NCBI GenBank assembly: GCA_026770575.1
Contig: MU657884.1
Location: 1 to 17,912 of the forward strand
DNA from: Pelagophyceae sp. CCMP2097
Taxonomy: Eukaryota > Sar > Pelagophyceae
Length of the DNA: 17,912 nucleotides
Direction: 5' to 3'
Both the position numbers and the translations under genes were made by a program. Positions within the stretch are counted from its first letter, which is position 1. Every line of letters begins with the position of its first letter. The notes under the pieces are model-generated. The model was not told where the DNA came from and made no database searches. It worked only from the letters and a program-made list of their open reading frames with translations. Of this stretch, positions 1 to 9,080 are shown in pieces.

Positions 1-229
1 GCTGTCGGGGGCGGCCAACCTCGGAGCGATGCCCCCCCTCCGCGCGCCGCGGCCCCGGGCCGACGCGCATGCGTGCGCCCACCGCGCCCCCGCTTGCCTC
101 GCGTCAGTTCGGCTGAGTCCTGGCTGGCAACCGGCCAATGAGAGGGCTCTAATTGCTTCCCCCGAAAAATTCGAGAATTCAATAGGGGACCTTCCGACAA
201 TCCCGAATCCAATAGGGGCAAGGACTTCC
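1..229 (+). mobile_element. Right end of a second pogo-like transposon (truncated by the window edge)
   Basis: GC-rich DNA that stops abruptly at 229, followed by TA (230-231) and AT-rich viral sequence. From 131 it matches the right end of the complete element at 8590-8666: both begin CCGGCCAATGAGA, continue with GGCTCTAAT, a run of C, and end GGGGCA-AGGACTTCC here versus GGGGCAGGAACTTCC there. The terminal unit appears twice in tandem here (near 176-194 and 205-229). No transposase coding can be recognised in 1-130. The match is clear but diverged, so this is a related family member and not a copy of the same insertion. Its other end lies outside the window. Confidence 0.75.
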
Positions 230-231
230 TA
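230..231. repeat. TA target-site dinucleotide of the left transposon
   Basis: TA directly abuts the transposon terminus at 229, as expected for Tc1/mariner/pogo elements. The matching TA at the other end is outside the window, so the duplication itself cannot be confirmed. Confidence 0.5.
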
Positions 232-373
232 GTCATTTAATGCATACTGAGCCGCAAAGGATTTCATTAATTCTTTAAAAAATCATTTTAATTATTCGGA
301 AACGTCTTTTATCAGAAAATATTTTTTCCAACTTCAAAACCCGATGTGTATCATTTTAATCATTTTAATATAA
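232..373. other. AT-rich leader, no gene seen
   Basis: This is viral-type AT-rich DNA between the transposon end and the first viral ATG. The last 30 bases hold short ATTTTAAT repeats and a TATAA just before ATG 374, which could be a promoter. No coding reading of useful length is seen on either strand. Confidence 0.4.
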
Positions 374-980
374 ATGAAAGGACAAATTAGTATAACGTTA
401 AACGTTTAAAATGATTATAAGAATGGGTTCAATAGACAAAAAAATAATCCTTCTTATGATATGGAAAGCGTGTATGAAAATGAGAATGATTTTAAAAACG
501 CCGTTGATGTGTATTTTAAAAACACTAAGTTACAAGACTTATCGGAGGTGATAAAAATAAAAATAAAAAAGTTAAAAAAATTCGCGATGTAAGGATATAT
601 TTTACCGACTTTTAAAACTGTTTTGATAGGGAACTCATTTGTTCTTCCTGAGACGCTATATGATAAACGCTTTAAAACAGAGAAAATACAAAAAATACAA
701 AAAAAACGATGATAAAACTAAACTTGTAGAGGAAAAAAAAATGAAATTAGCAAATTTATTGGCTCGTGTATTTAATCGAAACAAAGTTACACCAATATTT
801 ATAGATTCTGAGCAACGTATAAAAGTCGGAAAACTATTCCCAGAGTTTATACTAAAACCGGTCAGAGTACAGAGAATAAATTATAATGATAATCTTAGTT
901 ATGAAGAAAATTTTGATGCTCTTAGACCTCTACTGATAAATTATCCTGAAGGTTCAGTACAGATTGATGTAATATATTGA
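374..980 (+). CDS. Unknown viral protein, recoded, one frame break
   Basis: I do not recognise the family. Starting at ATG 374 the frame stays open to a TGA at 710-712 if TAA at 407 and 590 are sense codons. The reading then moves to another frame, which runs to a TGA at 978-980. The switch lies at the A-rich run around 695-706 (six- and eight-A tracts). The product would be about 200 residues and rich in Lys and Asn. The second half contains the phrases RVFNRNK, VGKLFPEFILKP and LINYPEGSVQIDV. Both in-frame TAA codons sit inside plausible protein sequence and the natural end is TGA, in line with the other AT-rich genes here. It lies upstream of the polymerase on the same strand. Frame change: either an assembly error or real damage. 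Confidence 0.55.
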
Positions 981-1180
981 CATGATGAACTCAATGAAAA
1001 TGGTGTATGGAGATGGCAAAACCACGAATCGAAGGGATGTATTCCTCTGATGAAATTAGAGAGCAGGTCTACTCGGACAGGAAATGAATTTCATAGACGA
1101 TGAAACATAAATGCTATAAGCAGTGAATGGAATTCACTGGTTTTCGGGCAAACTGTTTCGGAGTTCTCATTTAAAATTTC
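981..1180. other. Unassigned stretch between the first gene and the polymerase
   Basis: Short coding-like pieces occur, for example DEIREQVYSDR around 1038-1082 and a reading from ATG 982, but they change frame every 50-100 bases. They may be the damaged N-terminus of the polymerase or remains of a small gene. Nothing else is recognised. Confidence 0.3.
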
Positions 1181-3848
1181 TATTTTGATATTAAATTGCT
1201 TGTTCCTGCTGCTGGGGGTTGTTGTTCATCGAAAAATGGATTAACAATGTCGCTGGGGAAGGGGAAGAAAAAAATAAATATAATCAACCCTTACTCTACA
1301 AGTAATAACTGCTTTTTTAAATGCCTGCATTCTTAATTTCCAACGGGTATAAATACGGAATTGTACAGTGCAATGACTTGCGTGAACAGTTTGGGATTGA
1401 GAAAAATGGAATGATAAGTATCGAGAATGCAGTTAAGATTTTAAAATTTTTATATTCAAATCAAGAAATTGCTATCTTCTGCCAAGAAATGGAAAAAGAA
1501 GAAATATCGAATATTTTAGTAGGAGGCGATATTGATGCTGAATTTAAACTTTTATTGATGGACTCCCTTTATACAATCATTGAAGGGACATGGTCACGAT
1601 GTGATGCATGTATGTCTATGTATTTGCTAAAACATAAGTGTTATCCCGGCCGTGAAAAAATTATGAAAGAACGAAAAAATCCCGGTGTGCTACTACCTGC
1701 ACAAGTTCCGGAAAATGTTGATTTTAAAGATAAGTATGTATTATACTATGATATCGAAACGCATAAAAAGAATTTACTGAAGTAACATACTCCATACATT
1801 GTTGGGTTTACTTTTTATGAAAAATGTGGTACTGAGCGTTATAAAATTCTGACGGAAAGGAATTGTATGAAAGAATTTACTCGGTACAGAAGAATTTGAA
1901 CATATCAAATATATGAATGCCTTCAATGGAAGCAGATTTGACCACTATTATTTAATGAGAGAGAAATTTAACGCTGTTGGGAAGGAATCAATGGGAGAAT
2001 ATATAATGAATAATTCGAGACTCTTAAAACTTAAAATACAAAAAAAAATCATAGATTTAAGACAACATTTAACAGGTTCTTTAAAAAAAATATTGAGAAC
2101 GGTTGCTCGGTAGAAAAAAGGGACATAGACCACGATTTGAGTTCAGAGTGGGAAGAAACAAGTGAAGAACTTAAAGCCGAAGTAGAGAGATATTTAGTGA
2201 AGGATGTTATGGGTCTTAAAGAATTATACGAGAAAATGAATGCTCCGATGTATGAAATAATTCGAGATAAATTTATGCGACTCAATGACGACATCCTCGA
2301 ATGCCTATCATATATGGAAAATTGAATGAATAAATACGAAATACATTTACCAAAGAGGCGAATAATCGGAAGGCTATAAATGGTGGGAGAACGGTTCTAA
2401 ATAAACGGATTTTCGTGAGTAAATCATTCGAGAAACTTAATGAAAATAAGATTTTATTACAAATTGATGAGGATGGAAATTCTATCTGTAAAATTGATGA
2501 TGAGGAAAATGATAAAATAGATGATTACCTATTTGATGCCGATGTCGTTAGTTTATATCCAACCGCAATGCTTAAAGATTACCCAGTGGGACATTCTATA
2601 GACACAAGTAAGTACAAAGAGGGTTAGATGGGAATTTATCACATTAAATATATTACAAATAAAGATTTATTAAAATCCTATATTACCGCGGAAAGATAAC
2701 AAATTGCTCAAGTGGGACTTAATTGACGCAAAGGGTTGGTATTCATCAGCGGATATAGAAAATGCAAAAGAACATGGTTATATAATTACAGTTACGGAAG
2801 GATATAATTGGGAAAACTGTGCACCAGTTTTTATATAGAATTGTTTTTCGAGATGAAGACGCAAGCGCAAAAGGGTACATGCTCGTATGCCACTGCTAAA
2901 ATCTATCTGAATTCTTTGTACCAAAAAATGCTTCAAGACTCATTTCGTACAAAAAAAAATTTTTTATAAACCTGAAGAGTTTGCAATTCTCTTACAAAAA
3001 AAAAACAGCAATTGAAGAACTCGGTAACGATAAATGGATAGTTTTATATGTAACTAGTGAGATGAATAAAGAAGAATATAGCCAAAAACCTACTCACCAA
3101 GGAGTATTCATATTAGGGTATTCAAGACAAATTATGTCAGAAAAATATAACCAATGTGGAAATACAGTAAAAATGATGGCTTATTATTATGACACGGACA
3201 GCATGGTTATACCGAGTAAATGTCTTGACAATATTGCGATTGACGCTTATATGGGTGGTATCATGGATGATTTCGGTGAAAAAATTATAGCAGCGGTATT
3301 CATCGCTCCAAAATTGTACGCTTTTCATTACATTTCAAAGAAAGACAATACATTAAAATATCATTGCTAAGGGTGTATCCACAAAAACAGATGCTTTCAA
3401 AAAAACATTGGAAAATCGTGGTTCATTAGATGCAAGTGAACCTCAACGGAAATTATGGAAAGACTTTCAAGACATGTATGGCGGTATATCAAAAACATTT
3501 TTTCAGACGTTTTCTATAAAAAAAATCGGTTTGAAGAAACCATCAAATGAAAGATGTTCAATTTTATCGCATAGACATATTGAATCAGAACAAACACAGA
3601 GAGAAATTTATAAACAACGTTGGAAAGGTCATATGTATATTAATGAGAGATGCGAATTAGATGAAGCAGGGGATAATTCGGTACCATTTGGATGTAATCA
3701 AAAAGATGTATTATTTTAAGTTTGGGTGTCTAAATTTTAGTCATGTATAATATATGAACAAGCGATAAATCAAAAAAACGATGAATCATAATTTAAAATA
3801 GAAAAAGTGTTTTTATTCTTTTTGGTGATGATTTAAAGAGGTAAATGA
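1181..3848 (+). pseudogene. polB: Protein-primed family B DNA polymerase (Polinton/adenovirus type), frame-broken
   Basis: This enzyme replicates linear viral DNA from a terminal protein. Motifs appear in the right order: an N-terminal NNCFFKC block near 1301; exonuclease I YYDIETH (Asp 1750, Glu 1756); exonuclease II NGSRFDHYY (Asp 1940); LTGSL at 2069-2083; GGRT near 2385; polymerase motif A DADVVSLYP (2535-2561); motif B NSLYQK (2910-2927); LGYSRQIM (about 3113-3136); motif C YYYDTDSM (3182-3205); a lysine motif APKLYAF near 3307; then KGV. All catalytic acidic residues are present. The frame changes about seven times (near 1320, 1885, 2090, 2325, 2690, 2850, 3365), and TAA 1783, TAA 2331 and TAG 2626 fall in frame. 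With TAA/TAG read as sense, the last frame continues past TAA 3717 to TGA 3846-3848, overlapping the next ATG. Whether the breaks are biological or assembly errors cannot be decided here. Confidence 0.9.
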
Positions 3849-4075
3849 AATTTTGCATGAAATGTTACAAAGATAATTTTTAAAAACGTTCAGAGAAGCA
3901 ACTGGAAAATGATAAACGATTATCTATTCGTTATAAGATTTTCCATGAATATGGTAAGAATTGTATGATGAAATCGGAGGAAGAAAAAGAAAAAGAAGAA
4001 AAAGAGGAAAAAGAGGAAAATCAATCGAAAATTTTTGAATCAAATCATAAGACGAACCTGTACATTTTAAAATGA
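3845..4075 (+). CDS. Small Glu/Lys-rich protein with CxxC start, recoded
   Basis: A clean reading of 76 codons from ATG 3845 to TGA 4073-4075, with one in-frame TAA (3881). The start is MKFCMKCYK, a CxxC pair that could bind metal with a later Cys (KNCMMK), followed by a run of alternating Glu and Lys (EEEKEKEEKEEKEE) that would be helical and charged. Family unknown. It overlaps its neighbours at both ends by four bases in ATGA form: the polymerase frame ends at TGA 3846-3848 and the next gene starts at ATG 4072. Under the standard code it would be only 12 codons long. The tidy TGA-to-ATG joins are the best argument that it is real. Confidence 0.5.
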
Positions 4076-4764
4076 ATAAAATGAACAAAATAAAAAAACG
4101 GTTGTGTATCATATAGAATCAAGTGGGGATGAGGAGATTGCTGAAGTGAGATATGTATAAAAAAATTGCGAAAGTTGTTTACGAAAGTGAAAGTGAAGAC
4201 GAGCCGATAGTTCGTAGAATAAAAAAGGTTGAAAATGTTGTCAGACCCTTGAATTTCTTTTAAATCTTATTAATATATATGATTTTTGTTAATGTTAACA
4301 AACGAGAGATTTTTTAAAACGGTTAAATCCCACCACCTTTTAAAAAAGAAACAAACGATTTCGAAGATATTGATAGTTATTTGTACATAATATCGAAAAT
4401 GTTCAATCCATATAGTTCAAACGATGATAAAAAAATGACTAAATCGCTTAACCTCGTCAAAGTGGAGTATAGTCGAACAACTAGAATTTCTGGGAGACCA
4501 AACGGTTTTAACCGGTTGACAGGTTTTCGAACAAGTTTAATATCGTTTAATGTGCATAGATTCTATTTATACGATAAATCAATAACTCCAACAAAGGGGA
4601 ACTGGGTTGCCTCAGAAGCAAAAAAAGCCGACTTCATATTACATGAAATGATATTGAATGTGTTCAAACCTTCGGTAAAACGTATAGTATTTTCTTCTGA
4701 AAACGTTTCAGAATGGTTCGAAATTGATATTTAAAAAAATGAGGCAATTTCTAAAATTTTGTGA
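4072..4764 (+). CDS. Unknown viral protein with paired acidic motifs, recoded, two frame breaks
   Basis: From ATG 4072 the reading crosses two seven-A runs (near 4090 and 4157), each with a frame change. From ATG 4153 it is then continuous to TGA 4762-4764, passing TAA at 4261, 4315, 4324 and 4732. The first part has two similar acidic segments, VVYHIESSGDEEI and VVYESESEDEPIV, separated by about 25 residues. They look like disordered binding motifs or phosphoacceptor sites. The second half is more globular: ISKMFNPYSS, a basic RISGRPNGFNRLTGFR stretch, and an end with SENVSEWFEIDI. No family recognised. It could instead be two proteins, the second starting at ATG 4279. It overlaps the next gene (ATG 4739) by 26 bases. 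Confidence 0.5.
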
Positions 4765-4931
4765 TGAGTGTATATATAATAAAATAAAACCAAATGTAAT
4801 TGATGGAACATATTTCTTGAAAATTTTATACAATGTCATAAAACGGTTAAAACATAACGAAAATTATAAGAAAACGGTACAAAGTATACGTGTCAAAAAT
4901 AAATCAATTGGATATCAAAATGAACGAGGTA
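4739..4931 (+). pseudogene. 5' part of a viral gene interrupted by the pogo-like transposon
   Basis: An open frame starts at ATG 4739 (MRQFLKFCDECIYNKIKP) and runs for 64 codons to the insertion site, where codon 65 is split after its first base. The protein is basic, with a CDEC pair near the start. With the transposon and one TA removed, the frame continues directly into 8669-8790, so both pieces belong to one gene of at least about 105 codons. It overlaps the end of the previous gene by 26 bases. Function unknown. The insertion removes the last 40 or so residues and, unless the element excises cleanly, inactivates the gene. Confidence 0.65.
4930..4931. repeat. TA target-site duplication, left copy
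   Basis: TA flanks the left terminal inverted repeat at 4932 and is matched by TA at 8667-8668 on the right. This is the signature of Tc1/mariner/pogo insertion. Confidence 0.85.
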
Positions 4932-4956
4932 GGAAGTTCCTGCCCCAATTAGAATC
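4932..4956 (+). repeat. Left terminal inverted repeat of the pogo-like element
   Basis: It begins GGAAGTTCCTGCCCCAATTA and is the exact reverse complement of 8642-8666 over 25 bases. The first mismatch comes at base 26. Confidence 0.92.
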
Positions 4957-5333
4957 TGACCCCAACTAGAATCTAGACCCCTGGGTCAGCGAAAGTGCAC
5001 ATCCATTATTTGGAAATGTGTTTACAGAGAGCGTGTATCTGGGGTCTGTCCATTCGGCGTTCTGGGTTGTCCATGCGGCTTTCTTTCGGCTACAGCGGAA
5101 CAAAGGCCCCTGGTAGAGGGAGCCCCGCGCCAAGGAGGGTGCGCGGTCTTTCCTGTACACTATCGCCCAACTCGCCAGGTACTCGCCAGGTATCCATCGC
5201 TAGCGACACGCCAGCTCGCCAGCGCCTCGCCGTATCGCTTGTAGTGAGTGCCTTGACTTGCAGAGCGTGCAGTGCTTGACATCCTCCCCGTCGCAGGCGC
5301 ATCACGGCTCCCGGTGCATCCTTCGTGCCGTCG
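4957..5333 (+). other. Transposon 5' untranslated/subterminal region
   Basis: This is the region between the left terminal repeat and the first transposase ATG. It holds the second subterminal AYTAGAATCT motif (to about 4975) and a cluster of CTCGCCAG-type octamers at 5171, 5182, 5215 and 5226 (the last ends in G), which may bind transposase or be promoter elements. No convincing gene is seen here on either strand. Confidence 0.5.
5171..5232 (+). repeat. Cluster of CTCGCC(A)G direct repeats
   Basis: Four copies of CTCGCCAG or CTCGCCG in about 60 bases (5171, 5182, 5215, 5226), upstream of the transposase start. Short subterminal repeats are common transposase-binding sites, but no function can be read from the sequence alone. 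Confidence 0.45.
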
Positions 5334-8300
5334 ATGGCCATCCTCCGAAGCATCCTCTACTTGCTGCTGCTCAGCGCGGATATGCCATCCCATGCGACGA
5401 CGGTGCACGGCGCCTCCATGCTGGTCGCTGCGCGCCCCGGCGCTGCGACGCGAGCGCTTGATGCGGCCGGCGCCGTGCTCGGCGACATCTCCAACGTGAC
5501 GGCCGACGGGCGCAAGAAGAACAAGGGCAAGACGGGACCGCGGAAGCTGCGGCCGCCGATTGAGCAGCTCCGCAATGCGCTCACCCTCTACGTGACGGAG
5601 AAGTACACCGTCGCGCTGCCGATCACGCAGAAGAAGGCCGGGGCCAAGTTCGGCGTGGAGGCGCACCAGATGCAGAAGATGGCCTTAAAGATCACGGCGG
5701 ACACGTTCGAGGGCAAGCTCGCGCAGATCGCTGGCCTGGAGTGGTCCCTTCCGGGCCGCCCCGACGTGGTCGCGGGCGTGTACTTCGACAAGGACGAGCA
5801 GGACATCATCGCTGCCGTGGTCGCAGAGAGGTGCCGGATGGGGTTTCCATTGGACGCGGAAGGCCTCGGCGCGTACTGCGCGGAGTTGCTCGTCAAGCTC
5901 GGCAGGGGCACCGACTCGACCACCGGCAAACCGAGAAAGTGCTCCGCGCACTGGGTACGCGACTTCATCAAGGAGCACAACCTCGCTTCGTACAAGTCCT
6001 CGGCCATCGACCCGGCCCGAGCGCGGCAAGCGACCCCGGAGGTCCGCGACACGTTTTTCGACCTCGTCGACGAGGTCACGGCGCGCGAGTTCGCCGCTGG
6101 CAAGATCACATGGGCCACGTTTGCCCAAGTGAGTCTTTCTTTGATCCTGCTCTTTGGCTCCGCGCGAGTGCGCCCTGCAAACTGTGAGGACTTTGCGACC
6201 GCAGGTGCCCGACACAAACAAGTACAACATGGACGAGGAGGGCAAGGACGCCAACAAGGGGCGAAAGAGCGTGCTCGGCCGCGCGCCGGCGCCGAAGAAG
6301 AAGACGAACGAGTCCTTCGTCGACGCGGCGGCGGAGGCGCCGCTGCGCGTCTACGAGCGCACCGACGGCGACCACGCACCGCATCACTTTACCAACGTGG
6401 AAACAAGCTGCGCCACCGGCGTGTGCGTCATCCCGAACGGCATCGTCCACAGCAGCCCGGGCAACGAAAACCCGTCGATGACGCTGGCGCTCCTGGAGAA
6501 CATCGTCGTCCTGGCGACGACCGACGAGCTGCGCGCGTCGCCGTACCACCGCGACGGCTACGTGCGCCTGGAAGGCATCGAGGTACGTCCCTTCGTGCGC
6601 GACCCCGCGGCGCCATCGAAGCGCAGCGCCGCGTAGGTCTACGTGTCGCAGAGCGGCTCGATGACGCGGGCGATCTTCCCGCGCTGGTGCGAGCACTTCG
6701 TGCGCAACCTCCCCACGGGCCAGGGCAAGGGCGGCGAGAAAGTATTCCTTTTCCTCGACGGGCACACGAGCCTGTGGTGCTACGCCGCGCTGGATTATCT
6801 CTACGACAACAACGTCATCTGCATCTGCCTCCCGTCGCACACTTCGATTTGGTCGCAGCCGAACGACGCCGGCCAGAACGCTTCGTTCAAGTCGTACTAC
6901 GCCGACGTCGTTCGTGCCTGGCGCTACGGAAGCGTCGAGCACGGCTTCACGTCGCACGCGGGCTGCGTCATGAACCGCTCCGACTCCAACGCAGTCTTCG
7001 TCGCGGCGCGGCGCGGCTTCAAGAAGCGGCAGGAGGACATGCTGCAGGTGACCGGCTCGAATTCCATCAGGAGCGGCTGGACCAGGGTCGGCCTGGCGCC
7101 GTACAACAAGTACTGTTACGGGTGGACGGAGGCCATCGAAGGCCTCGGGCGAGCCGCGGAGGTCGGCAGTGGTCGCAGCGGCGACCACGGCGCAGGGCAC
7201 CTGCCGGCGCTGCCTACGCCTGCCGAGATCGACTTCGACGTCGTCGCGGACCTAGCCGTGCTGTCCAGCGACCAGCTGGCGACGCTGGTTGTGACGCGAC
7301 ACCCTGGCGAGACGGCCGAGGCCGCCGCTGTTCGTCTCGTCGGAGTTGCCGTGCGGCGGTGGCAGGAATCGCCCGGGAATTTGACGGAGCCCGGCCCTAT
7401 CAGCGTGCAGGAGGACGTCGCGTTCAAGTGCGCACCGCCGACGCGCCGAGGCGGCGTGCGCGCAGAGGAGTTTGCGTCGATGGTCGTCGCGCTGGCACGC
7501 GGCAAACTCGAGTCGGCACCCACAGGGGCCTCGTTCTTGATCGACGACGCCGCGCCGACGCTGGCCGAAGGGGACTGCGTGGGCCTTACTGCCGCCGACA
7601 AGCCCGGCGGCGCAGCGCGCGCGACGATGGTACGAGGTTCCGAGCAGACGTTTACGGTTATATACGCCGATGCCGCGGCATACCCGAACGCCGTGCTGTC
7701 GCTCTCGAACATCGTCGCCGGCGTCGGCACACGCTTCGTTGTCATCGGGACGGCCGAGCTTGCGCACGAGAAGACGATTGAAGCGCAAAAGGCAAACAGT
7801 CGGGCGGCGCGGCGCGTCGAGGCAAGACTCCTGGAGGCGAAGAAGAGGGACCTTCGACGCGAGGGAGCGGCGATCACGCTCGACGATGAACGCGCGTTCG
7901 CTCTGGCGCTGGGCGTCGGCGCCGAGAACCTCGAGAAGATCCGAGACAAGATCACAAAGCAGCGGCCCGTCACGATCGGCGAGTACATTGTCGCTCCTGT
8001 CCCTCAAGGCCGGGCCATCGTGGTGCAGCGGCTCGTGCTGGACTTTTTCCGCGAGCCATTTGCCGAGCTGCACTCTGGTCGACAAGCGGCGAAGAGGCCA
8101 AGGCGGCGCGGCTCCGTTCCCGACACCACAAAGGACGCGGACTGCGGCGCCGTCACGCTGCAGCTGCACGCCTTCGAGGCGGCGGACCTCAAGGACCGCG
8201 CGGAGAAGGAGGCGCGCCGGGCCTGCAAAGTGGCCGCGCGCGACGGCAAGAAGACTATCGAGCTGCGCGCGGCACTCGGCGACTTGATTGAAAAATCGTA

Positions 8301-8559
8301 CGACATCGCGAAGCTTACCCTCTCGAAGATCAAGCCGCTGCTGGAGTGGCGCGCCGTGCCCGTGCCGAAGCCCTGGAAAACCGAGACCAAGCACATGGCC
8401 GTCGCCGCCTGGGAGGCCCGCAAGTTCGACCGAGACGTCTTGTCGGCCGAGCACCAGGCCATGCTCATCGTGCTCGCCTCGGAGGAGGACGACGAGGACA
8501 TGAGCGACGAGGAGGACGAGGACGAGGAGGACGCCGCCGCCTACACCACGTCCTACTAA
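5334..8559 (+). CDS. Pogo/Tigger-type DDE transposase, three exons
   Basis: Cuts and pastes the element. Exon 1 is 5334-6128, exon 2 6205-6582, exon 3 6637-8559; both introns are phase 0, giving about 1,031 residues. Exon 1 carries a CENP-B/Tc5-like DNA-binding region (SAHWVRDFIKEHNL, then IDPARARQATPE, typical of pogo proteins). Exon 2 begins the DDE_1 catalytic core with YNMDEEGK (first Asp). Exon 3 has FLDGHTSLW (second Asp) and LPSHTSIWSQPNDAGQ (third Asp), with 35 residues between the last two. The tail of over 400 residues after the core is longer than usual for pogo proteins and ends in an acidic SDEEDEDEED run. Translation stops at TAA 8557-8559, and the exons hold no internal TAA or TAG. 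The first ATG gives a hydrophobic LYLLLL start, odd for a nuclear protein, so ATG 5382 or 5418 may be the true start. Confidence 0.9.
6129..6204 (+). other. Transposase intron 1 (76 nt)
   Basis: Donor GTGAGT at 6129 and acceptor CAG at 6202-6204. Removal joins ...FAQ to VPDTNKYNMDE and restores the frame, since 76 is not a multiple of three. The NMDE catalytic motif lies just after the junction. Confidence 0.85.
6583..6636 (+). other. Transposase intron 2 (54 nt)
   Basis: Donor GTACGT at 6583 and acceptor TAG at 6634-6636. The intron length is divisible by three but the acceptor TAG is an in-frame stop. Splicing gives EGIE-VYVSQSGSMT, which fits pogo-type catalytic cores. Confidence 0.8.
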
Positions 8560-8641
8560 GCTGCTTTCACCCTTTGCCTCGAAATCCAACCGGCCAATGA
8601 GATGGCTCTAATGCTCCCCCAAAAGACTCCCGAAAATTTCC

Positions 8642-8666
8642 GATTCTAATTGGGGCAGGAACTTCC
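8642..8666 (-). repeat. Right terminal inverted repeat of the pogo-like element
   Basis: Exact reverse complement of 4932-4956, ending GGCAGGAACTTCC directly before the TA at 8667-8668. Confidence 0.92.
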
Positions 8667-8668
8667 TA
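8667..8668. repeat. TA target-site duplication, right copy
   Basis: TA follows the right terminal repeat and matches 4930-4931. Keeping one TA restores the interrupted viral reading frame. Confidence 0.85.
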
Positions 8669-8790
8669 TTCTTCAGAGGGTTGATAACCCAAGGGATGTC
8701 GGATTAGATTCTCAACGTTATGTATATTCTTTAAGTCAAGTCGAAGCAATGAAGGCTCATGACCAAAGGTTAAAAGAAATAAATAAATAA
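8669..8790 (+). pseudogene. 3' part of the viral gene split by the transposon
   Basis: Continues the frame of 4739-4931 across the empty TA site, reading LQRVDNPRDVGLDSQRYVYS then SQVEAMKAHDQRLKEINK. It meets TAA at 8788 and 8797 inside an AAATAAATAAATAAAATAA stretch. Either the protein ends there, or, if TAA is sense, it continues to the TGA at 8813-8815 (needing a one-base slip) that overlaps ATG 8812. Hydrophilic and probably helical. Family unknown. Confidence 0.6.
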
Positions 8791-8811
8791 ATAAAATAAG
8801 GTAATCAATAT

Positions 8812-9080
8812 ATGAAAATTATAAACGAAAACCCTTAAAATTATTTCTCTCTTTAATAGAAAGGATAGGTCTATGTTATAACAGAACTCTTCGCACGGGT
8901 TTATTTTCGAGAGTAACCAATGTAAAATGCGGTGATTGTATTTATATAGAATAATCGCCAATAAATGAAAATCTGGTAATTGATATTTTAGCAACGAGCG
9001 ATAAAGCAGACCACAACATTTAAAACATATTTATTTTAATTTGGATATATAATGAAAATTGGTATATTAAAAAAGAATGA
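8812..9080 (+). CDS. Small unknown viral protein, recoded, one frame break
   Basis: Starts at ATG 8812 (MKIINENP), changes frame at the CCTTAAAA run near 8835, then reads to TGA 9078-9080 through TAA 8952 and TAA 9021. About 89 codons. It contains VTNVKCGDCIYIE (a CxxC pair) and LVIDILATSDKAD. I recognise no family. The TAA codons lie in readable protein sequence, as in the neighbours. The last 30 bases overlap ATG 9052 of the next reading. Confidence 0.4.

Larger units (their letters stand above)
4932..8666 (+). mobile_element. Complete pogo/Tigger-like DNA transposon, 3,735 bp
   Basis: The element is bounded by 25-bp perfect terminal inverted repeats and a TA duplication, and carries a single multi-exon transposase gene on the plus strand. 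Its base composition is strongly GC-rich, in sharp contrast to the AT-rich DNA on both sides, so it evolved in a genome of different composition or in the GC-rich part of the same host. The perfect repeats, intact catalytic residues and unbroken exons indicate a recent and possibly active insertion. It interrupts the viral gene that starts at 4739. Around 4944-4975 the left end carries a near-tandem copy of the inner repeat motif (CCCCAAYTAGAATCT twice), a likely extra transposase-binding site. Confidence 0.92.

Noticed and set aside
1000..1030. A Walker-A-like GDGKTT near 1008-1025 as a packaging ATPase
   Set aside because: It lacks the Gly four residues earlier, and no Walker B or ATPase context follows in the short reading.
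4700..4730. GGTTCGAAAT as a tRNA T-loop (possible suppressor tRNA)
   Set aside because: It lies in coding sequence and no acceptor, D or anticodon stems can be paired around it. I found no tRNA in the window by eye.
5090..8589. Long antisense and alternative-frame openings within the GC-rich element (for example minus 7252-8589 and plus 5325-7781)
   Set aside because: They are frame shadows of the GC-rich transposase exons. Their translations are Arg/Ala/Pro-rich without domain structure, while the exon frame holds all the pogo motifs.
8557..8790. A natural fusion of the transposase to the viral gene by TAA read-through
   Set aside because: The frames agree by chance (one in three), the GC-rich protein has its own acidic C-terminal end, and nothing suggests translation through the terminal repeat.
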